Assembly (NCBI GenBank): GCA_937927915.1
Contig: CALGKB010000002.1
Span: 248,001 to 312,000 of the forward strand
Source of the DNA: an uncultured Pseudanabaenaceae cyanobacterium
GTDB lineage: Bacteria > Cyanobacteriota > Cyanobacteriia > Pseudanabaenales > Pseudanabaenaceae
Length of the DNA stretch: 64,000 nt
Direction of reading: 5' to 3'
Shown: positions 16,026 through 26,700 of the stretch, piece by piece
How positions within the stretch are numbered: the first letter of the stretch is position 1
How the letters are laid out: every line of letters begins with the position of its first letter
Position numbers and translations under genes: made by a program
Notes under the pieces: model-generated
What the model saw: the letters and a program-made list of their open reading frames with translations, nothing else
Told to the model about the DNA's origin: nothing
Databases searched by the model: none

Positions 16026-17213
16026 ATGAGGATTTTGGTACTAGCTTGGGAGTTTCCCCCCCGCATTGTTGGCGGGATTGCTAGGCACGTGGCAGGATTG
16101 TTGCCAGAGGTGGTACGGTGGGGGCACACAGCCCATTTGTTGACGGTGACGGCGGCTAATGCTCCCAACTATGAGGTGGTAAAGGGCATTCATGTCCATC
16201 GCTTACCCATTCCCGAACAGCGGGATTTTTTCCAATGGGTCAAGGGGATGAATCGGGTGATGGTGGAGTGGGGGCACAAGCTCATCCAGGAACAAGGTTT
16301 TGACCTACTCCATGCCCACGATTGGTTGGTGGCAGAAGCGGCTGTACAATTGGCAGAGCAAACTAAATTGCCCCTCATAGCTACTATCCACGCCACGGAG
16401 TACGGTCGTCACAATGGTATTCACAATGACAGCCAACGCTACGTCAGTGACCAGGAACGCCTTCTCGCCAGTGCTGCTTGCCGCGTGATTGTCTGCTCCC
16501 AGTATATGCTCAAGGAGGTGGGTTGGGCATTGGGCTGTCCCCCCCCCAAAGTGGATGTCATCTACAACGGCATTAACCCCGAACAGTCCTACGTGCCGCA
16601 GTTCGATCGTGAACCCTGGCGTGCCCAGTTTGCTCCCCCCGACAGCAAAATTATCTACTACATCGGGCGCTTGTCCCATGAGAAGGGAATTTTTGTCCTC
16701 CTCAATGCCATGCCTAGGGTCTTGGAGGGTATGGGGGGCAAAGTCCACTGTGTGATTGTGGGGACGGGTCATCCAGGGCATGAGTTATTCCTAAAGCGAC
16801 AGGCGGAACAGCTGGGCATCAAAGACAAAGTCATCTTTACAGGCTTTATGGCAGACGAGGATTTACCCAAGTTGCGATCGGTGGCGGACTGCGCTGTGTT
16901 TCCCAGTTTGTATGAACCCTTTGGGATTGTTGCCCTGGAGAGTTTTGCCGCAGGGGTACCAGTGGTGGTCTCCAATACGGGGGGGTTGCCAGAGGTTGTA
17001 GAAGACGGCGTGACGGGGATCGTGACCAAGGTGAATAATCCCCAATCCCTGGCAGAGGGTATTTTACGGGTACTGCAGGATGCAGAACTAGCCCAAACCC
17101 TGGTTAACCATGCTAAAGCTGTCCTGCCCCACAAGTTCAACTGGCAAAAATTGGCACAACAGACGATCGAGACCTACCACAAATGTCTCACTGCCCGCAG
17201 GGGGGAAGTTTAG
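16026..17213 (+). CDS. Glycosyltransferase family 4, glycogen synthase-like
   Basis: 395-residue GT-B enzyme. The N-terminal domain begins MRILVLAWEFPPRIVGGIARHV, the glycine-rich acceptor-side loop seen in starch/glycogen synthase-like GT4 members, followed by HAHDWLV near 97. The C-terminal nucleotide-sugar domain has YIGRLSHEKGIFVLL near 212, an EGMGGKVHCVIVGTG strand, and the GT4 signature SLYEPFGIVALESFAAGVPVV (about 294-314) with its E-x7-E glutamates. This points to transfer of a hexose, retaining the anomeric configuration. The acceptor cannot be read. It stands alone; its end overlaps the convergent kinase gene by 26 bp. A glucan or cell-surface polysaccharide role is possible. Confidence 0.85.
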   Translation: MRILVLAWEFPPRIVGGIARHVAGLLPEVVRWGHTAHLLTVTAANAPNYEVVKGIHVHRLPIPEQRDFFQWVKGMNRVMVEWGHKLIQEQGFDLLHAHDWLVAEAAVQLAEQTKLPLIATIHATEYGRHNGIHNDSQRYVSDQERLLASAACRVIVCSQYMLKEVGWALGCPPPKVDVIYNGINPEQSYVPQFDREPWRAQFAPPDSKIIYYIGRLSHEKGIFVLLNAMPRVLEGMGGKVHCVIVGTGHPGHELFLKRQAEQLGIKDKVIFTGFMADEDLPKLRSVADCAVFPSLYEPFGIVALESFAAGVPVVVSNTGGLPEVVEDGVTGIVTKVNNPQSLAEGILRVLQDAELAQTLVNHAKAVLPHKFNWQKLAQQTIETYHKCLTARRGEV

Positions 17214-18804
17214 CCAGACCCAAATTCTGGAGAGCAGTTTTGACCAGGGGTTTGATTTCTTGCTGCCAGTGCTCAATAGCCGGAAAACAGGAGGCTAATT
17301 CAATCAGCCGTGACCAATTTTGCTGCCGGTAGGCGGTTTTGATCTGGGGCAGGAGTTCCAGGGCACGGTCGGTCTCCCGTTGCCATTTAGCAATAAGGAT
17401 TTGCGCCTCTTGGTAGTGGGCACTGACAGCAGGGATCACCTTAGCATCCACGATCGCCAATTCCCCCTTCCCCTCTTGAAAGGAGCGTTCCCCCTGGCGT
17501 AGGATTTCCGCCGCAAAGAGGTCAATCCTGCTCCTTGCTTCCCCCTGGAGGTCAGGTATTGTCACTCTGAGGAGTTTGTCAAAGGCTTCCTGAAATAGAC
17601 CACTGCCCCCTAGTTCCCCCGCCCATTCCAAAAGACAGCGATTTTGCCAGCGCCGCAGTGGGCTTGGTAGGGACTTGTAGGGCAAATTGGCACTGTAATT
17701 GACACATTCTTCGTAGCGAAATTCCCGCCAAAATTTTGCCAGCACCTGACTGTGTTTTCGGACATCCCACCAATACAAGCCCGTTACTGCCGCCAGAAAG
17801 GAGACAGCAGCCGTACCCGCAATTAGCCCCACCACCTTGAAGCGCTGCCTGGTAGTCCGTAAAGGTCGATCGGGGACAGCGAACAATGCTGCTTTCAGGT
17901 CAACCACCGAGGGAATACGTTTGTCAGGGTCTTTCTCAATACAGCGCATCACGATCGTTTCCAGTTCCTTGGGGATGTGATCAGTATGGGGTTGGCGTTT
18001 GAGGGGGATAGGGGGTTTGGTGGTATGGGCAATTGCCCAGGTCATAATCGTAGTATCCTCGCTATGGGAGAGACCAAAGGGGTCAGTGCCCGTGAGCATT
18101 TCGTAGAGCATCATGCCCAGACTGTAGATGTCTGCCCGCTCGTCGATGCTAGGATTTTCCTCTAGTTGTTCCGGGGCGGCATAGCGGCAAGTCCCCCAAA
18201 AACCGCCAGAGATGGGGGCACTATTATCCTTCTCCTCTTGAAAGCGCAACTTGGCAATGCCAAAATCCAAAATTTTCACCAGGTCACCAAACACCGTCGG
18301 GACCAGAAAGATATTGTCAGGTTTGAGGTCACAGTGGATGACTTGTACTAATTCTGTAGCCTGGGTTTGCTCACTCCAAACATTGACCCCCCTGTGTGCC
18401 TGCTCCAAGCCATCGCAAATTTGAATAGCTAATTTTTTTGTTTCTTCTACACTCAACTGCCCCTTTTGTTTTAACAATTGCCGCAGGGTATACCCCTTTA
18501 ACAATTCCATGACATAGAAAGGTTGTCCTGCCTCCGTAATACCAAAATCCGTCACCATCACCACGTGTTCACTTTTAATAGCAGTACAGAGGGACACTTC
18601 CCGCTCAAAGTAGCGGCGCATCTTGCTATCATGGCTGAGGTGAGTGCGTAATAATTTCAGAGCTACCCGCTTGCCTAGTTGTTTATCGAGGGCGACATAT
18701 ACTTCTCCTGTGCCCCCACTGCCGATCAATTCTTCGATTAGATAGCGCTGGGAGTTCCCACTGCCAATACTCTGCCCGATCAAGTCATTTGATCCGTGGC
18801 TCAT
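17188..18804 (-). CDS. Membrane Ser/Thr protein kinase (non-RD)
   Basis: 538 residues. The kinase domain spans about 15-295. Glycine loop IGSGGTGEVY is near 27-36, ATP lysine in RVALKLL near 51, and Asp of DFGIAK near 185. The catalytic loop reads HCDLKPDN, so the Arg before Asp is Cys (non-RD). The kinase otherwise keeps every key residue and should be active. A membrane helix (VVGLIAGTAAVSFLAAVTG, about 327-345) separates it from a 190-residue helical C-terminal part rich in Trp, Leu and Arg, likely on the other side of the membrane. I do not recognise that part. It is divergent from the lipoprotein gene with only 62 bp between starts. Confidence 0.88.
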   Translation of the reverse strand: MSHGSNDLIGQSIGSGNSQRYLIEELIGSGGTGEVYVALDKQLGKRVALKLLRTHLSHDSKMRRYFEREVSLCTAIKSEHVVMVTDFGITEAGQPFYVMELLKGYTLRQLLKQKGQLSVEETKKLAIQICDGLEQAHRGVNVWSEQTQATELVQVIHCDLKPDNIFLVPTVFGDLVKILDFGIAKLRFQEEKDNSAPISGGFWGTCRYAAPEQLEENPSIDERADIYSLGMMLYEMLTGTDPFGLSHSEDTTIMTWAIAHTTKPPIPLKRQPHTDHIPKELETIVMRCIEKDPDKRIPSVVDLKAALFAVPDRPLRTTRQRFKVVGLIAGTAAVSFLAAVTGLYWWDVRKHSQVLAKFWREFRYEECVNYSANLPYKSLPSPLRRWQNRCLLEWAGELGGSGLFQEAFDKLLRVTIPDLQGEARSRIDLFAAEILRQGERSFQEGKGELAIVDAKVIPAVSAHYQEAQILIAKWQRETDRALELLPQIKTAYRQQNWSRLIELASCFPAIEHWQQEIKPLVKTALQNLGLAKLPPCGQ

Positions 18805-18866
18805 GGAAATATGCCAAAAAACCTGTAATCAGTATATCCTAACCTTGGAGCGTTCCCGATTGAGCC

Positions 18867-19679
18867 ATGTCTAGGCGGTTTACGGTACTGATCGCTGCTC
18901 TGATTTTGTGGGGCTGCACGCACAAACCCACGCCCCTTTCCCCCGACCAAACTGTTTATGCAGGACGCTGGACAGCCGCCGATGGCACTTACATTCACAT
19001 CTATCTGGATGGGGTAGCTGACCTCAAAACTTCCCTTCAGGAAATCAAGGGGGGCAATCTACAACTGCAGGGGCAAAAAATCACGATCGTCAAGGGTTGG
19101 CAAAAGCAGACCTACCAAATCACCCAGCCCCCCCAACAGGCAGCCAAGGGCTGGACAATGATTCTCAACGGCATTCCCTACAGGCGGGCGAACGAGGAAT
19201 GGGCTATTGTGGCTACCCTACCCCCCCATCGCTTCCAAGACCCCAATACCTATGCGGGGAAAGTAGAACGGCTAGTAAAACAGGGCTTTGAAGAACAGAC
19301 AAAAATTGCTGTGCATGGTGTCACCTGCCCGATTGCTGTTGAACCTAAGCTGGGCAATGAGTTTAGCTGTCGTCTCACGGCTACGGATAACAGTGCCATC
19401 GATGTAGTAGTGACCTCTACCGATGGGGGGGAAAATATCGCCTGGCGGGCGAAGGAGGGGCTATTGTCCTTGAGTACCCTGGAGCGGGGCATTCAGGATA
19501 ACCTCCAACACCAGACAGGGCAGGCTAACCAGGTCAGTTGCGGCGGACAACTGTTTAAAATCGCTAGCCAAGGGGATAAATTCCTCTGTCAGTCCCTGTT
19601 TGCCGATGGACAAAAGAAACAAATTGAAGTCACCGTTGTGGACAACAAAGGCACGGTGCGGTGGGCAATCTATGAGTAA
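18867..19679 (+). CDS. Lipoprotein with two DUF4333-like domains
   Basis: 270 residues. The N-terminal hydrophobic segment ends in LILWGC, a good lipobox, so the mature protein would begin at Cys17 and be lipid-anchored. Residues 25-115 are beta-rich and unassigned (AGRWTAADGTYIHIYLDG). Two DUF4333-type units follow: one around VTCPIAVEPKLGNEFSCRLT (about 150-165) and one around VSCGGQLFKIASQGDKFLCQSL (about 225-245), each with its conserved Cys pair. DUF4333 is common in actinobacterial and cyanobacterial envelope proteins with no known activity. It is divergent from a membrane kinase, so a sensor or substrate link is possible but unproven. mnmA follows after 33 bp. Confidence 0.8.
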   Translation: MSRRFTVLIAALILWGCTHKPTPLSPDQTVYAGRWTAADGTYIHIYLDGVADLKTSLQEIKGGNLQLQGQKITIVKGWQKQTYQITQPPQQAAKGWTMILNGIPYRRANEEWAIVATLPPHRFQDPNTYAGKVERLVKQGFEEQTKIAVHGVTCPIAVEPKLGNEFSCRLTATDNSAIDVVVTSTDGGENIAWRAKEGLLSLSTLERGIQDNLQHQTGQANQVSCGGQLFKIASQGDKFLCQSLFADGQKKQIEVTVVDNKGTVRWAIYE

Positions 19680-19712
19680 GAACTATAATAGAAGGCAGTG
19701 TGTGTAAATTGT

Positions 19713-20768
19713 ATGACTACTTCCGTAGTTGTTGGTCTTTCGGGCGGTGTGGATAGCTCGGTAGCGGCAGCTTTGCTCCACAGGCAAGGCTATCAGGTCT
19801 TTGGTTTGACTTTTTGGCTGATGCGGGGCAAGGGACAGTGTTGCTCAGAGGGTCTGGTGGATGCCGCCAGAATTTGCGATCAGCTGGGTATTCCCCACGA
19901 TGTTGTCGATAGCAGGGAGACTTTCAAGGAAAATATTGTCGATTATCTCATCAGTGGCTATAGCCAAGGCATTACCCCTTTGCCCTGTTCCCGCTGCAAT
20001 AAGGCAGTAAAATTCGTCCCCATGCTGGAATATGCCCAAAAACGGGGGATCGACAAAATTGCCACAGGACACTACTGCCGCCTCAGCTATAACCCCCAGA
20101 CCGATCGTTATGAACTCCGCCGTGCTATCGATCGCAGTAAAGACCAATCCTACTTTCTCTACGAAGTGCCCCAAACTTCTCTCCGTCACTGCCTATTCCC
20201 CCTGGGAGAACTGACAAAGGCAGAAACCCGCCAAATTGCCCAATCCCTGGGACTCGCTACCGCTGCGAAACCCGACAGCCAAGACCTCTGTTTGATTGAA
20301 GCCCATGGCTCGATGGCAAACTTCCTCAACCAGTACATCTACGGCAGTAAGGGGCAGATTGTCGATCGCCAGGGCAGGGTACTAGGAGAACACAACGGCA
20401 TTCATCACTACACGATCGGTCAGCGCAAGGGTCTAGGAATTGCTCATCCCACGCCGCTGTATGTGCTAGGAATTGATGTGGGGCGTAATCAGGTTATCGT
20501 CGGGGAAAGATGGGAAGCGGAGCAACCCCGCTGCCAAGTTAAAGATGTCAACTGGGTCTCCCAAGTGCCTACTGCGCAACCCTTTCGGGCAGAGGTGCAA
20601 ATTCGCTATCGTTCTCATCCTGCCCCTGCTACCTTGACACCAGTGGGGGAAACAGAAATGATGATCGAGTTTGATGAGCCGCAGTTTGGGATTACCCCTG
20701 GTCAAGCCGCTGTCTGGTATGATGGTGATCTCCTTTTGGGAGGCGGTATAATCGCTAGTGCCTCATAA
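19713..20768 (+). CDS. mnmA: tRNA 2-thiouridine synthetase (thiouridylase)
   Basis: Thiolates uridine 34 of tRNAs for Lys, Glu and Gln, using sulfur passed on from a cysteine desulfurase. The PP-loop ATP site is [12 protein letters not shown] at 8-19. The first catalytic cysteine lies in [11 protein letters not shown] and the second in DSQDLCLI, both intact. The tRNA-binding regions HYCRLSY and [12 protein letters not shown] are present. The ATG at 19713 gives [12 protein letters not shown] and is chosen over a GTG 15 bp earlier. A TATAAT lies about 24 bp before it. It overlaps the end of the giant TPR gene by 6 bp. Confidence 0.95.
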   Translation: MTTSVVVGLSGGVDSSVAAALLHRQGYQVFGLTFWLMRGKGQCCSEGLVDAARICDQLGIPHDVVDSRETFKENIVDYLISGYSQGITPLPCSRCNKAVKFVPMLEYAQKRGIDKIATGHYCRLSYNPQTDRYELRRAIDRSKDQSYFLYEVPQTSLRHCLFPLGELTKAETRQIAQSLGLATAAKPDSQDLCLIEAHGSMANFLNQYIYGSKGQIVDRQGRVLGEHNGIHHYTIGQRKGLGIAHPTPLYVLGIDVGRNQVIVGERWEAEQPRCQVKDVNWVSQVPTAQPFRAEVQIRYRSHPAPATLTPVGETEMMIEFDEPQFGITPGQAAVWYDGDLLLGGGIIASAS

Positions 20769-23700
20769 CAGGTTGTGAGTTTCCAGCACAGTAATTAGAT
20801 GGCTGACCTGTTTTTGCCAAGTGAGATTTTGCATAAACATTGCTGCTTTCTGTCCTTTGTTTTGGGCAGTAGAACGATCGTTATACACTCTTTCTAAGAC
20901 CTCTACTATTTCCTCAATGTCTGATTCTCCCCAATCCTGGGTGCCAGGAAAGATAGGATGGGGCGGTACAGGTCTTTGTTTAGTCAGAGGATAACAATGA
21001 CTTTCATCCATCAAATCCAAATGACCAGTATTGGCAGATAAGATAGTCGGCACACCACAGGCAAGACATTCCATTGCTACCAAGTTAGTTCCCCCTTCAC
21101 AGCGATTGGGAAAGAGAGCTACATCCGCTTCCCGATAGACCAAAGGCATCAGATAATTCGGTACCAGACCGACATCATAGAAAGACCCAGGGGGCAGACC
21201 GTTTTCTATCAACCAACTGGAAATGTCTAATCTTTGTTTGTCTGCTGTCAACTGAGGTAATCCTTTCACGTTCCCCGTCTGATCCATACCCAACATAAAC
21301 TGGGACCAGAAGTTATGCCAAGCAAACACTAGCAGAGCGTCAGGATGCTTCTTGTAAAACCGTTTGAAGGCTGCCACCACAATATCTTGCCCTTTCCGAA
21401 ATTCGATCTTACCGCCAGAAAAGATGACAAACCGATCGTTAAACAACCCCGACTTAGGGGCAGGGTGAAAGAGAGTAGGGTCAATTCCCTGCAGGACAGT
21501 ATAAACCCGATCGATGCCGTTCTGCTGGAGAATCTTGGTATTCCAGCTCGACCCCGCCAGAATTATGTCGTATCGCTGCGCCCTTTGTTTGTCTTCTTCT
21601 GTCAGTAGGGTGTTTTCAAAAAAGATGAAGCCAATGTTCTTTGTGCCAATGAATTTATCACGACTGCCACAGGCAAGACCATTACCTAAAGCATGAATGA
21701 CAGGAACATCTAAATTAAAAACACCGTTGGGATTTTGCTTAATCAAGTTTTGAAATTGTCCCCACTCTTCCAGCAATGGCGTGAGCAACTTTTGGGTGAG
21801 AGGATTATAGTGCCCACCTTCTAAGCCCTGGGCTGAGAGCAATACAGGCTGATATTCAGGATGACAAACAAGTTGCAAAGCCAAATTAGTGCCAAAGACT
21901 CCCCACCCTGTATTCAGACCTAATGACCACCCGATCGCTATCTTCTTGCATTCTTGCCTAGGTAGAGATTTATGCTGACTGACATATTCATCTAACCTCC
22001 TAAGCACTTCTGATATGACATCTCCCCAACAGTTTCTTTTGCTTTGTCGCAATAAAACGAGGGAGGGATACCAGGGAGAGTCAGAACGATCGGTCAACCA
22101 GCGCCAGTCCGCTGCAAAAGGTAGCAATACCCAAGTTGGCTTGCCCAGGGCACCTGAGAGATGAGCAACTGCTGTATCAACAGTGATGACCAAATCCAAC
22201 CGATCGATTACTGCTGCTGTAACACCAAAATCGGTCAGATAGTCCTGGAGATTAATCAGATGAGGATAACGATCGAGAAACTTTCTATCTTCTGCAGGAA
22301 TATCTTTTTGTAGCAAATAAAACTGCACATCAGTATGTTCTAGCAAAGTTTGTAAGAGATAGAAAGGTATAGAACGATCGATAAAAGTCTCGTGGTGTCT
22401 CTTACAAGCCCAGACCAAGCCGACCTTTAACTTACATGACTGGCTAAAGAAACCTGAAAGATGAGCAGGCAGAGAAGGACAGAGCAGATATCTGTGGGCT
22501 GTAGGCAGATTTTCCAGCGTGATACCCAAGCAATAGGGCAAACTTAGCAGTGGAACCCAATAATCAAATTGCGGGATAGCTTGACCATTTCCTATTACTT
22601 CATCCACAGCAGGTAGCAAACGAGCTAAAGATACTAATTCATCAGCACAAGTATAGATAACTCTCTGCGCACCCTTTTGTTTCAAGAGAGCGAAAAAGCG
22701 CCAAAATTGAATTTGATCCCCTGCTCCCTGTTCTGTCCAGACTAAAATTGTTTTACCAGTTAAATCACTGCCATCCCAGCGGGGTTGGGCAAAAGTGGGT
22801 AAGGGGTTAGAATGCTGGAACTTTATCTGTTGCCAACGCCACTCATACTCTCGCAATCCATCCCCATAATTTCCCTGCTTGAGTAGATTCACGGCAATAC
22901 CAAATCTTGCCTCTGCATTATCTCTAACCGCGATACTCTGCTGATAGCTACTCACGCTAGCCTCTATCTGATTGAGATAGGAATAGGCACTCCCTAAATT
23001 ATTCCAAGTTTCAATAGAATTAGGGGCAGTTTGTAACGATCGGTGTAAATAAAACAGTGCCAAATCTAAATGTCTGAGATAGACTAAAGTACCCCCCAAG
23101 GCATGATGAATTCCACCTTCCAAGGGATAGTAGGTTAATGCTTTGTAGAGATAGGGAAGGGCAAGCTGTAGCAACTGTTGCTGTACCTTAATCACCCCCA
23201 TCAAATGATTGGCAGAGACAAAATCCTGCCCCCTTGCTAACAAAGCCTGACAAATATTCTCACACCCCTGTATATCCCCCGATCGGTAACAATTCAACGC
23301 TTGCTGAAATTCCTGAGAAGGATTTAGAGGGATAAAGATAGACTGCAAAGCAACCTTAATTTCTGCTATCACCTCCTGCCAACTCTCAGTAGAATGGGAT
23401 TTTTGCCGGAATAATCTCACTGAGGGATACCAAGGGGAATCAGAACGATCGGTTAACCAACGCCAATCAGGGGAAAAGTTTAGCATAATCCAAGTAGGTT
23501 TCCCCATAGCTGCTGCCAAATGGGCAACTGCCGTATCCACAGTAATCACTAAATCTAAGTTCTGAATTATCTTAGCTGTTTCATAGAAACTGTTCATTTG
23601 CTGACTATTATCGGCAATGCCATAGGTCTCCAAAATCTGCTTTTCCTCTGTCGTCAGTTCCTTTTGTAGAGATATAAACTTAATCCCAGGCACAGCAAAT

Positions 23701-26700
23701 AACTGCGCAAATTCCGTCAAAGAAGCCGACCGTCTCTTGGCACTCAAACTAGCCGATCGGGAAGCCCAACAAATACCCACCCATGCTTCACTACTATTTA
23801 TTCTTTCACTAAAATCAAAGGGCACACTCAGATAGGGAACAGGACAGGGGATATTCTCTATTGTTGTCCCACACAAATAGGGTAAACTCATCAGCGATAC
23901 CCAACAATCAAAGGGTGGAGCAGGCTCAGCAGGTGCTAGCAATTTATCAATCCAGGGGACAGGTTGTAACAACTCTAAAAGAGCCTCTGGACAGCCATAA
24001 AATACAGCTCTTGCTCCCCTCTCCTTCAAAACCTTGGCATAACGAATGAATTGAATCTGATCGCCAATTCCCTGCTCTGTTAATATCAGTATTCTCTTAC
24101 CAAAAATATCAGAGCCATCCCACTGGGGTACATTAAACTGCGGTGGCACAAAACCCTGCTCTAAAAACTGCTTACTCTTAAAGCGCCACTCATATTCCTT
24201 CCAACCCTCTGTAAAATGTCCAGCTAATAGTAAAGTTTGTGCCAAATTAAACCTGGCATTGGCATAGGTGGGGTCAATCTTGATCGAGGCAGAGTGATGT
24301 AGCAGTGCTCTTTCTATGTCCCCTGTATCTCGATAAATTGATGCTAAACCACTGTGTGCCTCTACCAATTTAGGATTGAGATTTAGAGCTTGCTGATATG
24401 CTTCTTTAGCCTCTGCATAGCGATTATTTTGGTGTAAAGTCGTAGCCAAATTGTTATAGATTTGGGCATGATTAGGATGGAGTTTAATTGCTTCTTTGTA
24501 ATGGAAAATAGATGACTCTAATTCCCCCAACTTCCCGTAGGCAATGCCTAAATTAGTGTGTGCCTTGGCAAAGTTAGGGTTGTACTGCAGAGCTTTGAGA
24601 TATAACTTAATCGCCTCCCTATGTTCCTGCTTTTCATTAACAGCATTACCCCAATTAAAGTAAGCCTTAGCTAGCGCTTCTTTTACACCAGGGTAGTCAG
24701 GGTTTGCCTGTATAATTTCTTGAAAGACTGCGATCGCTTCTTCTAATCTATTGGCTTGCCCCAGCATATTGCCTATAGCAAACTTTAGATCATACCGACT
24801 GGGACACAAATTAGTTGCCTGTTGTAACAGTCTAACCGCAGTATCAATATCTTTATTTTGGTAAGCATTAGATGCTCTTGTAATCAAAACTTCTACATCT
24901 ACATCCCCTGTGACAAATACATCAAGCATAGCATTTACCCGATCGATAACACTCTGCCAATCTCCTAACTGAGGTTGACTAAGTAGTTGCACAGAATCAT
25001 ACCACTTGTACTGCCAGCGCCAATCAAAGATATGGGGTAATAAAAGCCATGTTTTCTTGCCCATTGCTCCCGCCAAGTGCGCCACAGCACTGTCAATAGT
25101 AATAACCAAATTCAAGCAGCTGATGATTTCCGCTGTATCTTGAAAATCTGTAATTTGTGTACTTAAATCTGTAACTGAATCAGAGTGAATCTCCAGTATT
25201 TTCCGATCGTCAGTAGAGACCTGCGGCTGAATAACATAAAATTGACAGTCCTGGCGGTAGAATAGCTGATGGAAATAGGGCAGACCGATCGATCGTTCTT
25301 GAGCCGTGGGATGATTAGATGTAGTCTCCCAAACTACACCCACCTTCAGCTTGTCTACACCTAGAAAATACTGTTGCCATTTGTTGCCAGACTTGACAGA
25401 GAGATAACCACTTGTAGCTGGTATTGTATTAAATAAGCTAGGAATATCGCCCAAGGGAATGTAGTAATCAAAAGAGGGGTAATGATCACCATCTCTTACC
25501 AACCGATCGATACTTGCTATTTGCTGAAATAGACGTACCAAACTGCTGTGACAACCATAGTAGATAGCTTTAACTCTTGGCTTCAACAAAGGCAAGTAAC
25601 GGATAAATTGTATTTGATCACCAAAACCTTGCTCAGGGTGAATGTAGAGAATTTGATTAGATATATCATCTTTGCCGTTCCAGCGCGGCTGTTTGTAATT
25701 GGGTTTCTGATTGTGCCCGCAGAACCCCTCCACCTGCCAACGATATAGATAATAACTAAACCCCTCAGACAATTTGCCCTGATTTAATAAAGCCGTAGCC
25801 AAGTTGAGTTTTGCTTCATTCAAGTGAGGACATACTTCTACTGCCTTCCTTAAATGTTCTTCTGCTGATTGAAAATTCCCTAATACTATTTCCACTGTCC
25901 CCAAATTGTTATGGGCTTCACCGTAGTCTGGCTGCTTCGCAATTAACCGTTTATATTTTTCCTGTTCCAGTAGGCGGCTATGATAAAGTTTTTGTAAATA
26001 TAATTGCTGTTTTACTCTCCTGATAACAGGCTGCCAACTTTCTTGGGCGAAGCGACGGAATAATTTCACCGATCGATACCAAGGTGTATCTTGTCGCTTT
26101 AGTAACCACCGCCAATCGGGAGCAAAGGGCAAGATTATCCAGGTAGGAATGTTGAAAGTGCCTGCCAGGTGTCCTACCATTGTATCTACGGTAATTACTA
26201 AGTCCAACTGTTGTACTAATGCCGCTGTATCCGTCAAATCTCGTAGCAGAGGACAGAGATAAGTAACCCGATCGTTGTATCTTTCTAGCAGAGGTCTTTC
26301 ATGCTCAAATACATCCTTTTGCAGAATGTAAAAATCAACTCCCTCCACCTCTAGTATTGAAAGGAAATCAGCAAGGGGAATAGTCCGTTTTTTCCCAGTA
26401 GCGGGATTACCTAAATTGGCTGTCCAAACAATACCTACCTTTAATTTCTGACTAGATTTCTTTGGCAATTCTACTAAATTGGCAGGCACTTCTATATGGG
26501 GAATATTGTGGGGAATAGTATCAAAATCAATACCCAACAGATGGGGTAAGCTCATGAGAGGGTAGTGGAAATCAAAGGGGGGCAATTCTTCTCCAATGAC
26601 ATAAACTTCATCTGCTCCCTTAACCCTCTTCATAATGTTACGTAGTGGTTCTTGGTTGCATTCCACAATCACACGACCACCCATTGCTTTGACAAGGGGA

